Source: Acidobacteriota bacterium (GTDB lineage: Bacteria > Acidobacteriota > Vicinamibacteria > Marinacidobacterales > Marinacidobacteraceae). Taken from it: DNA of 64,000 bases. The stretch is taken from positions 1-64,000 of the forward strand of contig JAPPGX010000150.1 of the NCBI GenBank assembly GCA_028877265.1, given 5' to 3'. The notes under the pieces are model-generated. The model ran no database searches and was not told the origin of the DNA. It saw only the letters and a list, made by a program, of their open reading frames with translations. Both the position numbers and the translations under genes were made by a program. Positions 38,149 through 47,041 of the stretch are shown piece by piece. The first letter of the stretch is position 1, and each line of letters opens with the position of its first letter.

Positions 38149-38952
38149 CTAATCGTCCGTGACGTGGATGGTGCCGTTCACGGTGCGCACCCGGCACTCG
38201 CCGCCACCGTCACGCACCTGCACTCGCTTGTGCCGGCGGGTGGGGGTGTCCAGATGCTCCAGCTCGGCGAGTTCCATGATCACCCGTCCGTTGATTGCCC
38301 GGGCATCGACCCGGCCTCGGGCCTCGGGGCCCAGGGTCAGTTGCACCCGGCCGTTCACGGTACGGAGCGAGTGGCTTTCGCCCTCACCGAAACTCTCGAG
38401 TTCGCATTCGATCCGCCCGTTGACCGTCTTGGCGTTCACGCTCCCCCGGTGGCCCGTCAGGCGCAGCGACCCGTTGACCGTCTGCGCCTCGAGCTCGCCT
38501 GAGAATTCGGCGACCTCGACCGGTCCGTGGACGGTGGAGATCCTGAGGTCGGCGCTCTCCGGCAACCGGATGGAATAGTGGACGCTGCCGTAGCGCTGCC
38601 CCCACATCCGGCCCTTCTTCGGGTAGCGCGTGCGGACCTGGAGGCCGCGCGACGAACGGTTGACCTCGATCCGGATGTCCTCGAGCGCGGCGCTGCTCGG
38701 CCCCACCTTGCGCACCACGATTTCCGCCTCGTCCCGGTCCCACGCAGTGATCGCCACGCGTCCGTTGATGTTTCTCAGATCGAGAAGCGCTCCCGCGGCG
38801 AACGGTTCGTTGAACGTCTCCGTTTCCTCGACGTTCGGCTCGGTCTGGAACGGGACGGCGCAGTTGGCGGAGCCGGCTACGGCGAACGCCCCGAGCACCA
38901 GCGCGAGAGGGCGGTGGCCCCTGCCGGTGCCGTACGCATTCCCGTGAACCAT
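38149..38952 (-). CDS. DUF4097-type beta-repeat protein (secreted or envelope)
   Basis: A 267-residue protein with an N-terminal hydrophobic segment (LALVLGAFAVAGSANC) that could be a signal peptide or lipoprotein signal. The rest is a ladder of beta-strand repeats with seven NG or HG turns: NINGRVAI, TVHGPVEV, TVNGSLRL, TVNGRIEC, TVNGRVQL, AINGRVIM and TVNGTIHV. This is the pattern of DUF4097/putative adhesin beta-solenoids. Function is not known. It is divergent from the P1 peptidase. Confidence 0.85.
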   Translation of the reverse strand: MVHGNAYGTGRGHRPLALVLGAFAVAGSANCAVPFQTEPNVEETETFNEPFAAGALLDLRNINGRVAITAWDRDEAEIVVRKVGPSSAALEDIRIEVNRSSRGLQVRTRYPKKGRMWGQRYGSVHYSIRLPESADLRISTVHGPVEVAEFSGELEAQTVNGSLRLTGHRGSVNAKTVNGRIECELESFGEGESHSLRTVNGRVQLTLGPEARGRVDARAINGRVIMELAELEHLDTPTRRHKRVQVRDGGGECRVRTVNGTIHVTDD

Positions 38953-39065
38953 GACGGGTGGAGCTTACGCACCGGGGGTCGGGAATGTTCCGTGCCGTCG
39001 AGAGGCCGAACGCTTCCCGTATCCTCCGGGGCCCTTCCAAGCGACTCCTGATTCCGGAGGTTCCG

Positions 39066-40268
39066 ATGAAACAAGTCCACCGCATCCCGGCGGTCCTCGC
39101 CACCGCTCTGCTCGCCGCTCCGCTCGCCCTCGGACAGGGCGACTCCCGGCCCCGGGCCCGGGACATCGGCCTGTCGCCGGGCGTTCTGGATCCCGGACCG
39201 CACAACGCCATCACCGACGTTCCCGGCGTCCTCGTCGGGCAGGTGACCCTGATGGAGGGGGACCACATCCGCACCGGGGTCACCGCGATCCTGCCCCACG
39301 CCAGCAACATCTTTCAGGAGAAAGTCCCGGGCGCCGTCCATATCGGGAACGCCTTCGGCAAGCTGGCGGGGTCCACCCAGGTCGTGGAACTCGGGACCAT
39401 CGAGACCCCGGTCGTGCTCACCAACACCCTGTCGGTCTGGGACGCGGCGCGCGCCGTGGTGACCTACACGCTCGGCCTTCCCGGCAACGAGAACGTGCGC
39501 TCGGTCAATCCGCTGGTGGGCGAAACCAACGACGGGTTCCTCAACAACATCCGGGGACTCCACGTGAAGGAGGGCCACGTGCTGGAGGCGATCCGCTCCG
39601 CGTCCCCGGGGCCGGTGGCGGAAGGAGCGGTGGGGGCCGGCACCGGAACGTCCGCCTTCGGCTGGAAGGGCGGGATCGGCACCTCCTCACGGCGATTGCC
39701 CGAGAGTCTCGGCGGTTACACGGTCGGGGCGCTGATCCAGAGCAACTACGGAGGAGTCCTCGTCATGGACGGGATCCCGGTCGGTGAGGAACTCGACCGC
39801 TATTACCTGCGGGACCAGTTGCGCGGTAGCGACGGCGCGGCGGGCGACGACTCGCTGGACAACCCGGACGGGTCCATCATGATGGTGGTCGCCACCGACG
39901 CCCCCATCCGCTCGCTGGGCCTCACGCGGCTGGCGCGGCGGGTCATGCTCGGTCTCGCCCGCACCGGCGCCACCTCATCCCATGGGAGCGGCGACTTCGT
40001 GATCGCCTTCTCCTCGGCGGAGTCGCTCCGCACCGGTTTCCGGAGCGACTCTCCGGTGGACGAAGGCGCCGTCCTCCGGGGCGACCGGTTGTCGCCGCTC
40101 TTCCAGGCGGCGATCGAGGCTACCGAGGAAGCCGTCTACAACTCGATGCTCAAGGCCACCACGGTCGTCGGCAAGAACGGGAACACCCGGGAAGCGATCT
40201 CGATCGAGGATCTGCTGGAGGTTGGAGCGAAGTACAACCGCCTTCACCCGCCGGGCGGGAGCCGCTGA
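39066..40268 (+). CDS. P1-family (DmpA-like) aminopeptidase, secreted
   Basis: A 400-residue N-terminal-nucleophile peptidase with a signal peptide (MKQVHRIPAVLATALLAAPL, cleavage after ALG). The family block GTSAFGWKGGIGTSSR is present. The probable autocleavage point is the Gly-Ser of PDGSIMMVVATDAP, where Ser becomes the nucleophile, followed by SHGSGDFVIAFS. GGAGG lies 5 nt before ATG 39066. Family members cleave N-terminal residues or beta-amino acids; the substrate is unknown here. Its stop overlaps the ALDH start (TGATG). Confidence 0.9.
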   Translation: MKQVHRIPAVLATALLAAPLALGQGDSRPRARDIGLSPGVLDPGPHNAITDVPGVLVGQVTLMEGDHIRTGVTAILPHASNIFQEKVPGAVHIGNAFGKLAGSTQVVELGTIETPVVLTNTLSVWDAARAVVTYTLGLPGNENVRSVNPLVGETNDGFLNNIRGLHVKEGHVLEAIRSASPGPVAEGAVGAGTGTSAFGWKGGIGTSSRRLPESLGGYTVGALIQSNYGGVLVMDGIPVGEELDRYYLRDQLRGSDGAAGDDSLDNPDGSIMMVVATDAPIRSLGLTRLARRVMLGLARTGATSSHGSGDFVIAFSSAESLRTGFRSDSPVDEGAVLRGDRLSPLFQAAIEATEEAVYNSMLKATTVVGKNGNTREAISIEDLLEVGAKYNRLHPPGGSR

Positions 40269-41629
40269 TGCTCTACCGGTCCCTGAATCCCGCCACCGAG
40301 GAGCTGGTGGCGGAGTTCCCGACGGCGACCGACCGCGAGGTGGACGCCGCCCTTTCGCGCGCCGACGCGGTGTTCCGGGCCTGGCGCCGGACCCCGTTCG
40401 CGGAGCGATGCGCGGTCAACGAGCGTCTGGCCGACCTTCTCGAGGCGCAGGCGGACGAGCTGGCGGCGCTCATGGCGCTCGAGATGGGGAAGCCGCTCGC
40501 CCAGGGAGCGGCCGAAGCGCAGAAGTGCGCGTGGGTCGCGAGGCACTACGCGGAGACCGCAGAGGAGTCGCTCCGGCCGCGCCGTTACCCCTCCGACGGC
40601 AGCGACGCCTACGTCCGCTACGACCCCATCGGGCCGATTCTGGCGGTCATGCCTTGGAACTTCCCCCTGTGGCAGGTCATCCGGGTCTCCGCGCCCAACT
40701 TCGTCTCCGGAAATGCGATGGTCCTGAAACACGCGCCGTCCGTGCCCCAGTGCGCGCTCCGCATCGTCGAGCTCTACCGGGAGGCGGGAGCTCCGGAGGG
40801 GCTCGTCCAGAATCTCTTCCTGACGAATGAGCAGGCGGCCTCCTGCATCGCCGACCGGCGGATCCGGGGCGTCACGCTGACCGGGAGTTCCCGCGCCGGC
40901 AGCGAGGTCGCCGCGGTCGCGGGCCGCCACCTCAAGCCGATGGTCGCCGAGCTCGGCGGCAGCGACCCCTTCATCGTGTTCGAGGACTGCGACGTGGAGG
41001 AGGCGGCCACCGCGGGCGCGGGGGCGCGGCTCATCAACTCGGGCCAGAGCTGCATCGCCGCCAAACGCTTCCTCGTGCAGCGAACGGTGCTCGATTCGTT
41101 TCTGTCGGTCTTCGAAGCGCAGTTCCAGGAAACGGTGGTGGGCGATCCGCTCGTCTCCGAGACCGCGGTCGGCCCGCTGGCCCGGGAAGATCTCCGGGAC
41201 CGTCTCGAGGAGCAGGTTGCGCACTCGGTCCGCGCCGGCACGGACCTCATCCACCGGGGCGCCGCGCCGGAACGCGGGTTCTTCTCCGCGACCGGGATTC
41301 TGGCGGCGCCGCCCGCGGGATCGCCGGCCGCCGAGCAGGAACTCTTCGGGCCGGTCGCGACGATGATCCCGTTCGCGGACGAAGCCGAGGCGGTGGAGAT
41401 CGCCAACCGGACGAACTACGGACTCGGGTCCTCGCTCTGGACCTCCGATCCGCGGCGGGCGGAACGGCTGGTGCCGCAGATCGAATCGGGGGCCGTCTTC
41501 GTGAACGGCATCACCAAGTCGGATCCGCGGGTGCCTTTCGGCGGGACAAAGGACAGCGGATTCGGGCGCGAACTGGGCCCGGACGGCCTCATCGAGTTCA
41601 CCAACCGGAAGACGGTCTGGATCCGCTGA
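40268..41629 (+). CDS. Aldehyde dehydrogenase, succinate-semialdehyde type
   Basis: A 453-residue NAD(P)-dependent enzyme. The general base Glu is in ELGGSDPF and the catalytic Cys in NSGQSCIAAKR. The C-terminal block DPRVPFGGTKDSGFGRELGP followed by IEFTNRKTVWI resembles SSADH (Sad/GabD-like) proteins. Substrate specificity cannot be fixed by eye. The ATG overlaps the stop of the P1 peptidase gene, so the two are co-translated, though a metabolic link is not obvious. Confidence 0.9.
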   Translation: MLYRSLNPATEELVAEFPTATDREVDAALSRADAVFRAWRRTPFAERCAVNERLADLLEAQADELAALMALEMGKPLAQGAAEAQKCAWVARHYAETAEESLRPRRYPSDGSDAYVRYDPIGPILAVMPWNFPLWQVIRVSAPNFVSGNAMVLKHAPSVPQCALRIVELYREAGAPEGLVQNLFLTNEQAASCIADRRIRGVTLTGSSRAGSEVAAVAGRHLKPMVAELGGSDPFIVFEDCDVEEAATAGAGARLINSGQSCIAAKRFLVQRTVLDSFLSVFEAQFQETVVGDPLVSETAVGPLAREDLRDRLEEQVAHSVRAGTDLIHRGAAPERGFFSATGILAAPPAGSPAAEQELFGPVATMIPFADEAEAVEIANRTNYGLGSSLWTSDPRRAERLVPQIESGAVFVNGITKSDPRVPFGGTKDSGFGRELGPDGLIEFTNRKTVWIR

Positions 41630-41650
41630 CGCGGGTCAACACCGCGCCGT

Positions 41651-41706
41651 GTGCGGTGCGGAGCACCGCGCGTGCCGGTCTGGAGACCGGCGTTCCAAGC
41701 CGGCGC
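41651..41706. repeat. Two-hairpin 3' element (copy C)
   Basis: GCGGTGC/GCACCGC (41653-41669, loop GGA) is followed by GCCGGTC/GACCGGC (41674-41691, loop TGGA) and GTTCCAAGCCGGCGCGC. It sits between the convergent aldehyde dehydrogenase and tenA. The CGTTCC side faces the tenA stop (28 nt away). Stem sequences differ from copies A and B but pairing is kept. Confidence 0.75.
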
Positions 41707-41733
41707 GCCACGCGCGCGTCGCGGTCCTGGTCG

Positions 41734-42417
41734 CTAGAGGGGCCAGGCCTCCTGGCGCCAGGCCATGTCCCAGAACATCCATTCGTAGCGGGAACTCATG
41801 ACGAAGTGCTGCGCCATCGCCTTCCGGGCGTCCGGGCCGAGCCCCTCGGCGACGTCGTCCGTGAGCTGCACCACCCGCTGCACCACCGCGTCGTACTCCT
41901 CGCTGCCGTAGCTTTCGATCCAGCGGCGGTAGAGCGGGTCCGGCGAGGAAGGGCGCTTGAGCAGCTCCTTGCCGACTTCCGCGTAGATCCAGTAGCAGGG
42001 GAGGACAGCGGCGAGCCCTTCGTGGAAGGGCTGCGCATGGACCCGCGAGAGGAAGTAGCTCGTGTAGGCGCGGTTGGTGGGCGCCGGCTGGCGGACGAAG
42101 AGTTCGTCCCGGCTGCCGCCCAGCTCGCTGATGAACTGGCCGAGCTGCTCACGCTCCGCCTCGATCGTCGCCACCGCGTCGCCGCAGAGCGCCGCGGTGA
42201 TGTCCGGGTGCGGGGCCTTTCCCCCCAGGATGGCCACCGCCCGCGCGAACTCGTGCAGGTAGAGCGCGTCCTCCAACACGTAGAACCGGAACACCTGCCG
42301 GTCGAGACTGCCGTCCGCCAGTCCGTCCAGGAAGGGGTGGCGGAGGATGTCCTGATAAATCGAATCGATCCCGGCCCAGAGCCGGGAAGTGAAACGGTCT
42401 TCGCGCGGTGCGGTCAT
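41734..42417 (-). CDS. tenA: TenA family aminopyrimidine aminohydrolase
   Basis: Salvages the thiamine pyrimidine moiety (thiaminase II fold). The 227-residue helical protein shows Asp50 (FYVLED), Tyr118, Cys141 in VLPCYWIYAEVG and Glu212 in SSRYEWMFWDMAW. These match the known Bacillus subtilis residues D44, C135 and E205 by motif and spacing. No other thiamine gene is adjacent; a YjbQ-family gene is about 12 kb away. A two-hairpin element lies after its stop. Confidence 0.93.
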   Translation of the reverse strand: MTAPREDRFTSRLWAGIDSIYQDILRHPFLDGLADGSLDRQVFRFYVLEDALYLHEFARAVAILGGKAPHPDITAALCGDAVATIEAEREQLGQFISELGGSRDELFVRQPAPTNRAYTSYFLSRVHAQPFHEGLAAVLPCYWIYAEVGKELLKRPSSPDPLYRRWIESYGSEEYDAVVQRVVQLTDDVAEGLGPDARKAMAQHFVMSSRYEWMFWDMAWRQEAWPL

Positions 42418-42448
42418 GACGGAGGAATGCTAGTGCGGCGAATCGTCG

Positions 42449-43894
42449 CTACCCGAACACCACCGGCACCCAGAAGACCGCGAACAGGCAGGTGAGGATC
42501 GCGCCGATGATGTTCACCCCGATGCCGGCGCGCACCATCTGGGGAATCGTGAAGTGTCCGGTTCCGAACACGATGGCGTTCGGCGGGGTGGCCGCCGGCA
42601 GCATGAACGCGCAGGAAGCCGCGACCGTCACGGGAAGCAGCAGCATCAGCGGCGGGATGCCGGCGCCGGTGGCGACGGCGGCCAGGATCGGAACCATCAT
42701 GGCGGTCGAGGCCAGGTTCGAGGCCAGTTCGGTGAGCAGGATGATGGAGACCACCACCATGATCACGAAGAGCGGCAGCGGCAGCGCCGAGGCGCCGGCG
42801 AGACGGTCGCCCAGGAACTGGGAGAGCCCGCTCACCTCCAGACCGTTCGCGAGCGAGAAACCGCCGCCGATCAGGATCAGGACGTCCCAGGGGATCTTCA
42901 CTCCCCATTCCCAGTTGAGGATGCGGTCCCCGGAGCCGTTCCCGGCCGGGACGAGGAAGGCGAGGACCGTCGCCGCCATGGCGATGGTGGAGTCGGTGAT
43001 GAGTCCGCCGGCGGGCAGGAATCCGGTCCAGACCGGGCGGAACATCCAGGCGAGGGCGGTGCCCCCGAACAGGATCGAGAGCCGTTTCTCCGGGATGGAG
43101 AGCGGACCGAGCGCCAGGTAGGCGGCCCGCACCGGCTCCCGGCCGCCGGGAATGTCCTTGATCCGGATCGGAAACGCCACCCGCGTGAGCCAGAGCCAGG
43201 TCAGGGGGAGGAACAGGATCGTCAGCGGCATCGCGAAGGCGAGCCAGCGCACGAAGGTGATCTGGATGTCCAGTTGTTCGCTGAGGAAACCGGCGAGGAA
43301 GACGTTCGGCGGCGTCCCGATGAGGGTCGAGAAACCGCCGATGGAGGCCCCGTAGGCGCAGCCGAGCATCAGGCAGACCGCGAAGGGGAACTCCCCCGGA
43401 GCGGGCCGGTTCGCCCCGTGGACCGCCCTCGATATCTCCGCGATCACCGCGACCCCGATCGGCATCATCATCGCCGTGGTGGCCGTGTTGGAGACCCACA
43501 TGGACAAGAACGCGGACGCCACCATGAAGCCGAGCACCAACCGCGGCGGCGAGCTGCCCATCGCCATCACCGTCCGGAGCGCGATGCGCCGGTGCAGGTT
43601 CCAGCGCTGCATGGCCTGGGCGATCATGAACCCGCCCAGGAACAGGTACACCAGGTGGTTCGCGTAGGGCGCCGCCGCCCCCGCCGCGGTCGTGATCCCG
43701 AAGGGCGGCAGGAGAACGAGCGGCAACAGCGAGGTCACCGCCAGCGGCGCCGCTTCCGTGACCCACCAGGTGGCCATGATCGCGGCCACCGCCAGCATCC
43801 GGCGCGCCTCGTCGGGAATGCCCGGGATGGGGACGACGGCGATGCCCACCAGCAGGGCCAGCCCGAGGACGAGTCCGATCCGCTCGCGCTTCAT
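42449..43894 (-). CDS. DASS (SLC13-type) sodium:dicarboxylate/sulfate transporter
   Basis: A polytopic protein of about 481 residues. Two SNT-type motifs are visible, SNTATTAMMMPIGV and SNLASTAMMVPILA, with GFSTLIGTPPNV nearby; these form the sodium and anion sites in the family. The start is ATG 43894 (MKRERIGLVLGLALL); a GTG at 43930 would add 12 residues. Substrate (dicarboxylate, sulfate or phosphate) is not determined. It shares orientation with tenA, with a 31-nt gap, so co-transcription is possible. Confidence 0.9.
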   Translation of the reverse strand: MKRERIGLVLGLALLVGIAVVPIPGIPDEARRMLAVAAIMATWWVTEAAPLAVTSLLPLVLLPPFGITTAAGAAAPYANHLVYLFLGGFMIAQAMQRWNLHRRIALRTVMAMGSSPPRLVLGFMVASAFLSMWVSNTATTAMMMPIGVAVIAEISRAVHGANRPAPGEFPFAVCLMLGCAYGASIGGFSTLIGTPPNVFLAGFLSEQLDIQITFVRWLAFAMPLTILFLPLTWLWLTRVAFPIRIKDIPGGREPVRAAYLALGPLSIPEKRLSILFGGTALAWMFRPVWTGFLPAGGLITDSTIAMAATVLAFLVPAGNGSGDRILNWEWGVKIPWDVLILIGGGFSLANGLEVSGLSQFLGDRLAGASALPLPLFVIMVVVSIILLTELASNLASTAMMVPILAAVATGAGIPPLMLLLPVTVAASCAFMLPAATPPNAIVFGTGHFTIPQMVRAGIGVNIIGAILTCLFAVFWVPVVFG

Positions 43895-44025
43895 CCGTTT
43901 GATCGTCGGAATTCGATGCCGGCCGGCCACTGTCGCCGGCCGGGGGCGCGAGAGCGTATGTCATTCGACCGGCGATCTGTTGTCCCCAAACCCGGAGGCA
44001 TTCGGGGCGGCGGCGCTGCCGGCCG

Positions 44026-46776
44026 CTACTGCTGGTCGGTGGTTTCCGGCTGGTACCCGAGACTCAGGAGGTTCGCGAGCAGCCGGTAGGCGCCCGGCGT
44101 TCCGGCCGGAAGCTGCCGCCAGAGCCCGAGGCCGAGGTAGAGCCAGCGGCCCTCGCCGTGGCGGGCCTCCACCAGGATGCCGCGTTTCTCCCCGGCGTTG
44201 TATTCGAAGCGATCCTCGGACGCGAGGAGGTCCCGGTAGGCGGGGTCCCCGCCCGGGGCCAGGAAATAGAGCCCGCGCTCCTGTACCCAGCCGGCCCAGT
44301 CGGAGTCGCCGATCCGGTTCGGCCCGGTGAAGGCCGGATGATCGGGAATCAGCACCCGCATCGGGGCGTCTTCGTCAGTGACCCGGCCGCGCCCGACCGA
44401 GATCGGATACGGCCCCCAGGGGCCGGCATTGAACTCGAACTTGTTGTACTGGACGAGAAGCGTCCCTCCTCCGGCGACGTAGTCGAGGAGACGCTGGTTG
44501 TGCGTCCGGAGATCGGGGCGGGCCAGATAGGCGCGCACTCCCAGGACGATGGTGTCGAACACCGAGAGATCTCCCTCCGCGAGCGCCGCTTCGTCCAGGA
44601 AGGTCAGGGGCACTCCGAGCTGCGCGATGGCCTCGGCGACTTCGTCCCCCACTCCCTCGACGTAGCCGACGTGGACCGGGGCCACCGTGGCGTCCAGCAC
44701 GCGTGCCGCGGCTTCCGCGGGGCGGAACAGGTAGCGCGTCTCGATGTGGTGGTAGGCGATCTCCTGAACGGTCTCGGTGAAGGCGTCACCGCCCGCCGCG
44801 GGCCGCGCCGAAGCGGCGAGCCGGTAGCCGCCGTCGGCCGCTCCGGCCGGAGCGCTCACTTCGAACTCGACCCGGGTCTCACCGGGGCCGGAAAAGGCGA
44901 CCGGAATGCTCTCCGGGGCGATGGTCCACCCGGTGGGTGCCTGAAGCGCGGCGTGGAACTCCGCCGCTCCGTCGCCGCGGTACACGACCGAGACGCTGAG
45001 CCGGCGGGAGTTCTGCCCCCGGGGAAAGACGACGATCTCCGGTGAAACGGCCACCGAGGCGAGCGGAAGCACCGAGATCTCCTTCTGTTTCTCCGTTCCG
45101 ACCCAGGGCCCCTCGTAGCGGTACTCGACCGGGTTGCGAATCTCGACCGGAATGCCCCCGGATTCGAAATCGACGCGCGCCACGACCTGCGGTGGCCGGG
45201 CCGGCAACCCGAACAACTCCGCGGACAGCGGGTCGAAGCGGTCTGCGTCGGGGTCGTCGAGCCAGGGCTGGCGGCTCAGGGCGGCGTTCTCCGCCACCGA
45301 GACCCCGAACTCCGCGCGCCGCGGCTGGCTGGAGCTCGTCTCGAGAGGCAGGTCGCCGGGACCGATCGGAGGTGGCAGGGGGCGGCGGCGTGGCCCGGGA
45401 CGCGGAGTAGCTTCCGCCGCCGAGGTCATCTGGCTCACCTGCCAGCCGTCCGGAACCTCGATTCCGATTCCGGTGATCGTTGCCGTGGCCGGTCCGCCGA
45501 GAACGGAGACCTGGGCACCGAACCGGCCGCCCGGAACTGCCGTTCCGGTGTCCGCCACCGCGTCCACCACGAGTCCGTGAGCGAGCGCGATCGCCTCCTG
45601 GATCTGGGCCTCCCGCGGCGCCATCCGGTGCTCGATTTCGGTGCGGCTGCCGGGGGTCAGCCCGTCGGGAAGCGCGCCCCGGCGCAGAGCGCGCGCCGCG
45701 GTCAGCGCCTTCCGGAGACCCGGGAGCGTGTCGGCGGGTACGACCGCCGAGAACGCCCCGGCGGCTTCGGCTACGGCATCCCGGAGAGCCGTCAGCCGGG
45801 ACAGGGTCTCCGCAGTCGCCTCGGGGCTGCCGGACACGAAGTCAGCGAGCCGTTCCAGGCCCGTCGGAATCCCGGCGAAAAGACCGTCCGTCCCTTCCGG
45901 TCCGAGTGCCGTTCCGTCCGCCGCGCCGCGGGTCTCGGCCAGCACCGAGGGGAACCCGTTCGGCCCGCCGCGCACCTGGCCCATCCCCTGGCAGCGGTGG
46001 GCCGAGCGCGCCTCTGCTCCGAGGTCCGCATAGGTGCGGCCGAGCAGGGGATCCCAGACGGCCGTCTCGATGCGGACGGTCTGCGCCGAAGCGGCCGCGG
46101 AGCCGCCCCCGACGCCTCCGATCAAGAGGCGGTGGGGGCGCCAGGGCAGCAGGCCGCGTTCGGCGTGCTCGGGGAAACGGTCCGGATCTGCAGCCGCATC
46201 GAAAGCTTCGTGGGTGAGCCTTCCGGTCGCCTGGTGGTGCTGGCCGCCGCCGGCCCCGGAGGGAGGCAGGGTCAGTACTACGTCCGGGCGGAACGTCCGG
46301 ATCATCCGCACCACCTCGCCGAGCGTCTTCTCCCGGTCCCACTTCTCGAGGGTCTCCTCGACGCTGAACGAGTAGCCGAAGTCGGAGACCATGCCGAAGT
46401 ACTGCTCCACCGCGTCGAGCCGGTGTGAGGTAAGGAGTTCCTCGGTCCGGAGGATGCGCAGCCCGTCGAAGAGTTCGGGCCCGATCTCGTTCTGCCCGCC
46501 GCCGCCGCGGGTCAGGCTTACGAGGGAGACCCGGGCGCCCAGGCCGCGGCTGAGGAGGGCGTGCAGGGCGTTGTTCTCGTCGTCCGGGTGCGCCACGATG
46601 GTGAGCACCGAAACGCCGCTCCCGATCTTGCGGAGCGCGAGCCCGAGTCCGGTCGCGCCGCGGTCCTCGGCCAGGGGGCGGAGCTGGGCCGGCGCCGCCG
46701 CGGCTACGACGATTGCCGCGAGTGACAGGGCGAGCGTCAGAGGTGCGCCCCGCCGCATTCTTCGTGGAGTAGTCAT
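44026..46776 (-). CDS. Secreted PIG-L family deacetylase, multidomain
   Basis: A 916-residue protein with a signal peptide (LTLALSLAAIVVAAAAPAQL). The PIG-L (LmbE) zinc site appears as AHPDDE (residues 62-67) and the later GGGQHHQATGRLTHEAF. The middle has beta-sandwich-like segments, and the C-terminal third contains VFDTIVLGVRAYLARPDL and YVAGGGTLLVQYNKFEF, resembling a glutamine-amidotransferase/ThuA-like fold. The start ATG 46776 has GGGAG 7 nt upstream; a longer frame to 46926 is rejected. Such secreted enzymes may act on N-acetyl sugars, but the substrate is unknown. Confidence 0.88.
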   Translation of the reverse strand: MTTPRRMRRGAPLTLALSLAAIVVAAAAPAQLRPLAEDRGATGLGLALRKIGSGVSVLTIVAHPDDENNALHALLSRGLGARVSLVSLTRGGGGQNEIGPELFDGLRILRTEELLTSHRLDAVEQYFGMVSDFGYSFSVEETLEKWDREKTLGEVVRMIRTFRPDVVLTLPPSGAGGGQHHQATGRLTHEAFDAAADPDRFPEHAERGLLPWRPHRLLIGGVGGGSAAASAQTVRIETAVWDPLLGRTYADLGAEARSAHRCQGMGQVRGGPNGFPSVLAETRGAADGTALGPEGTDGLFAGIPTGLERLADFVSGSPEATAETLSRLTALRDAVAEAAGAFSAVVPADTLPGLRKALTAARALRRGALPDGLTPGSRTEIEHRMAPREAQIQEAIALAHGLVVDAVADTGTAVPGGRFGAQVSVLGGPATATITGIGIEVPDGWQVSQMTSAAEATPRPGPRRRPLPPPIGPGDLPLETSSSQPRRAEFGVSVAENAALSRQPWLDDPDADRFDPLSAELFGLPARPPQVVARVDFESGGIPVEIRNPVEYRYEGPWVGTEKQKEISVLPLASVAVSPEIVVFPRGQNSRRLSVSVVYRGDGAAEFHAALQAPTGWTIAPESIPVAFSGPGETRVEFEVSAPAGAADGGYRLAASARPAAGGDAFTETVQEIAYHHIETRYLFRPAEAAARVLDATVAPVHVGYVEGVGDEVAEAIAQLGVPLTFLDEAALAEGDLSVFDTIVLGVRAYLARPDLRTHNQRLLDYVAGGGTLLVQYNKFEFNAGPWGPYPISVGRGRVTDEDAPMRVLIPDHPAFTGPNRIGDSDWAGWVQERGLYFLAPGGDPAYRDLLASEDRFEYNAGEKRGILVEARHGEGRWLYLGLGLWRQLPAGTPGAYRLLANLLSLGYQPETTDQQ

Positions 46777-46890
46777 CACTGCGCTCCCTTTGCGTGGGAG
46801 AAGGAGGCCCCGCCTCCTAGAATCTCCCGGCGCGGCGCCAAAGCGCCCGGCCCGGCTCGTGAGTCTAGCCGGGAGCCAGCCGGAGCACCG

Positions 46891-47028
46891 ATGGACGCAC
46901 CTTCCGACCAACCCCCATCCCCGCAAGGGTTCTTCCGCTCCTGGCGGCGGCTCTACGCGGCGGTGCTGCTGACGGCGCTCTCCGTCTACGTCCTCCTCTT
47001 CGTGTTCTCCCGGATCTTCGCGCCCTAG
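46891..47028 (+). CDS. Short single-helix membrane protein, possible symporter subunit
   Basis: A 45-residue ORF from ATG 46891: MDAPSDQPPSPQGFFRSWRR, then one hydrophobic helix (LYAAVLLTALSVYVLLFVFS) and RIFAP. A CCGGAGC stretch lies just upstream. It ends 13 nt before the sodium:solute symporter start. Several SSS transporters have small partner proteins (for example YhdT for PanF and YjcH for ActP). I infer an accessory role from position and topology; there is no recognizable family motif. Confidence 0.6.
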   Translation: MDAPSDQPPSPQGFFRSWRRLYAAVLLTALSVYVLLFVFSRIFAP

Positions 47029-47041
47029 GGAAGGCCCAGTC

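Noticed and set aside
42414-43964. A 516-codon frame on the same strand as the DASS transporter in another phase
   Set aside because: It is Arg/Gly/His-rich and lacks membrane helices, while the alternative frame has two SNT motifs and a clear polytopic pattern.
46777-46926. N-terminal extension of the PIG-L protein to 46926
   Set aside because: The extension lacks a signal peptide and would place the real signal peptide internally; ATG 46776 has a good GGGAG.
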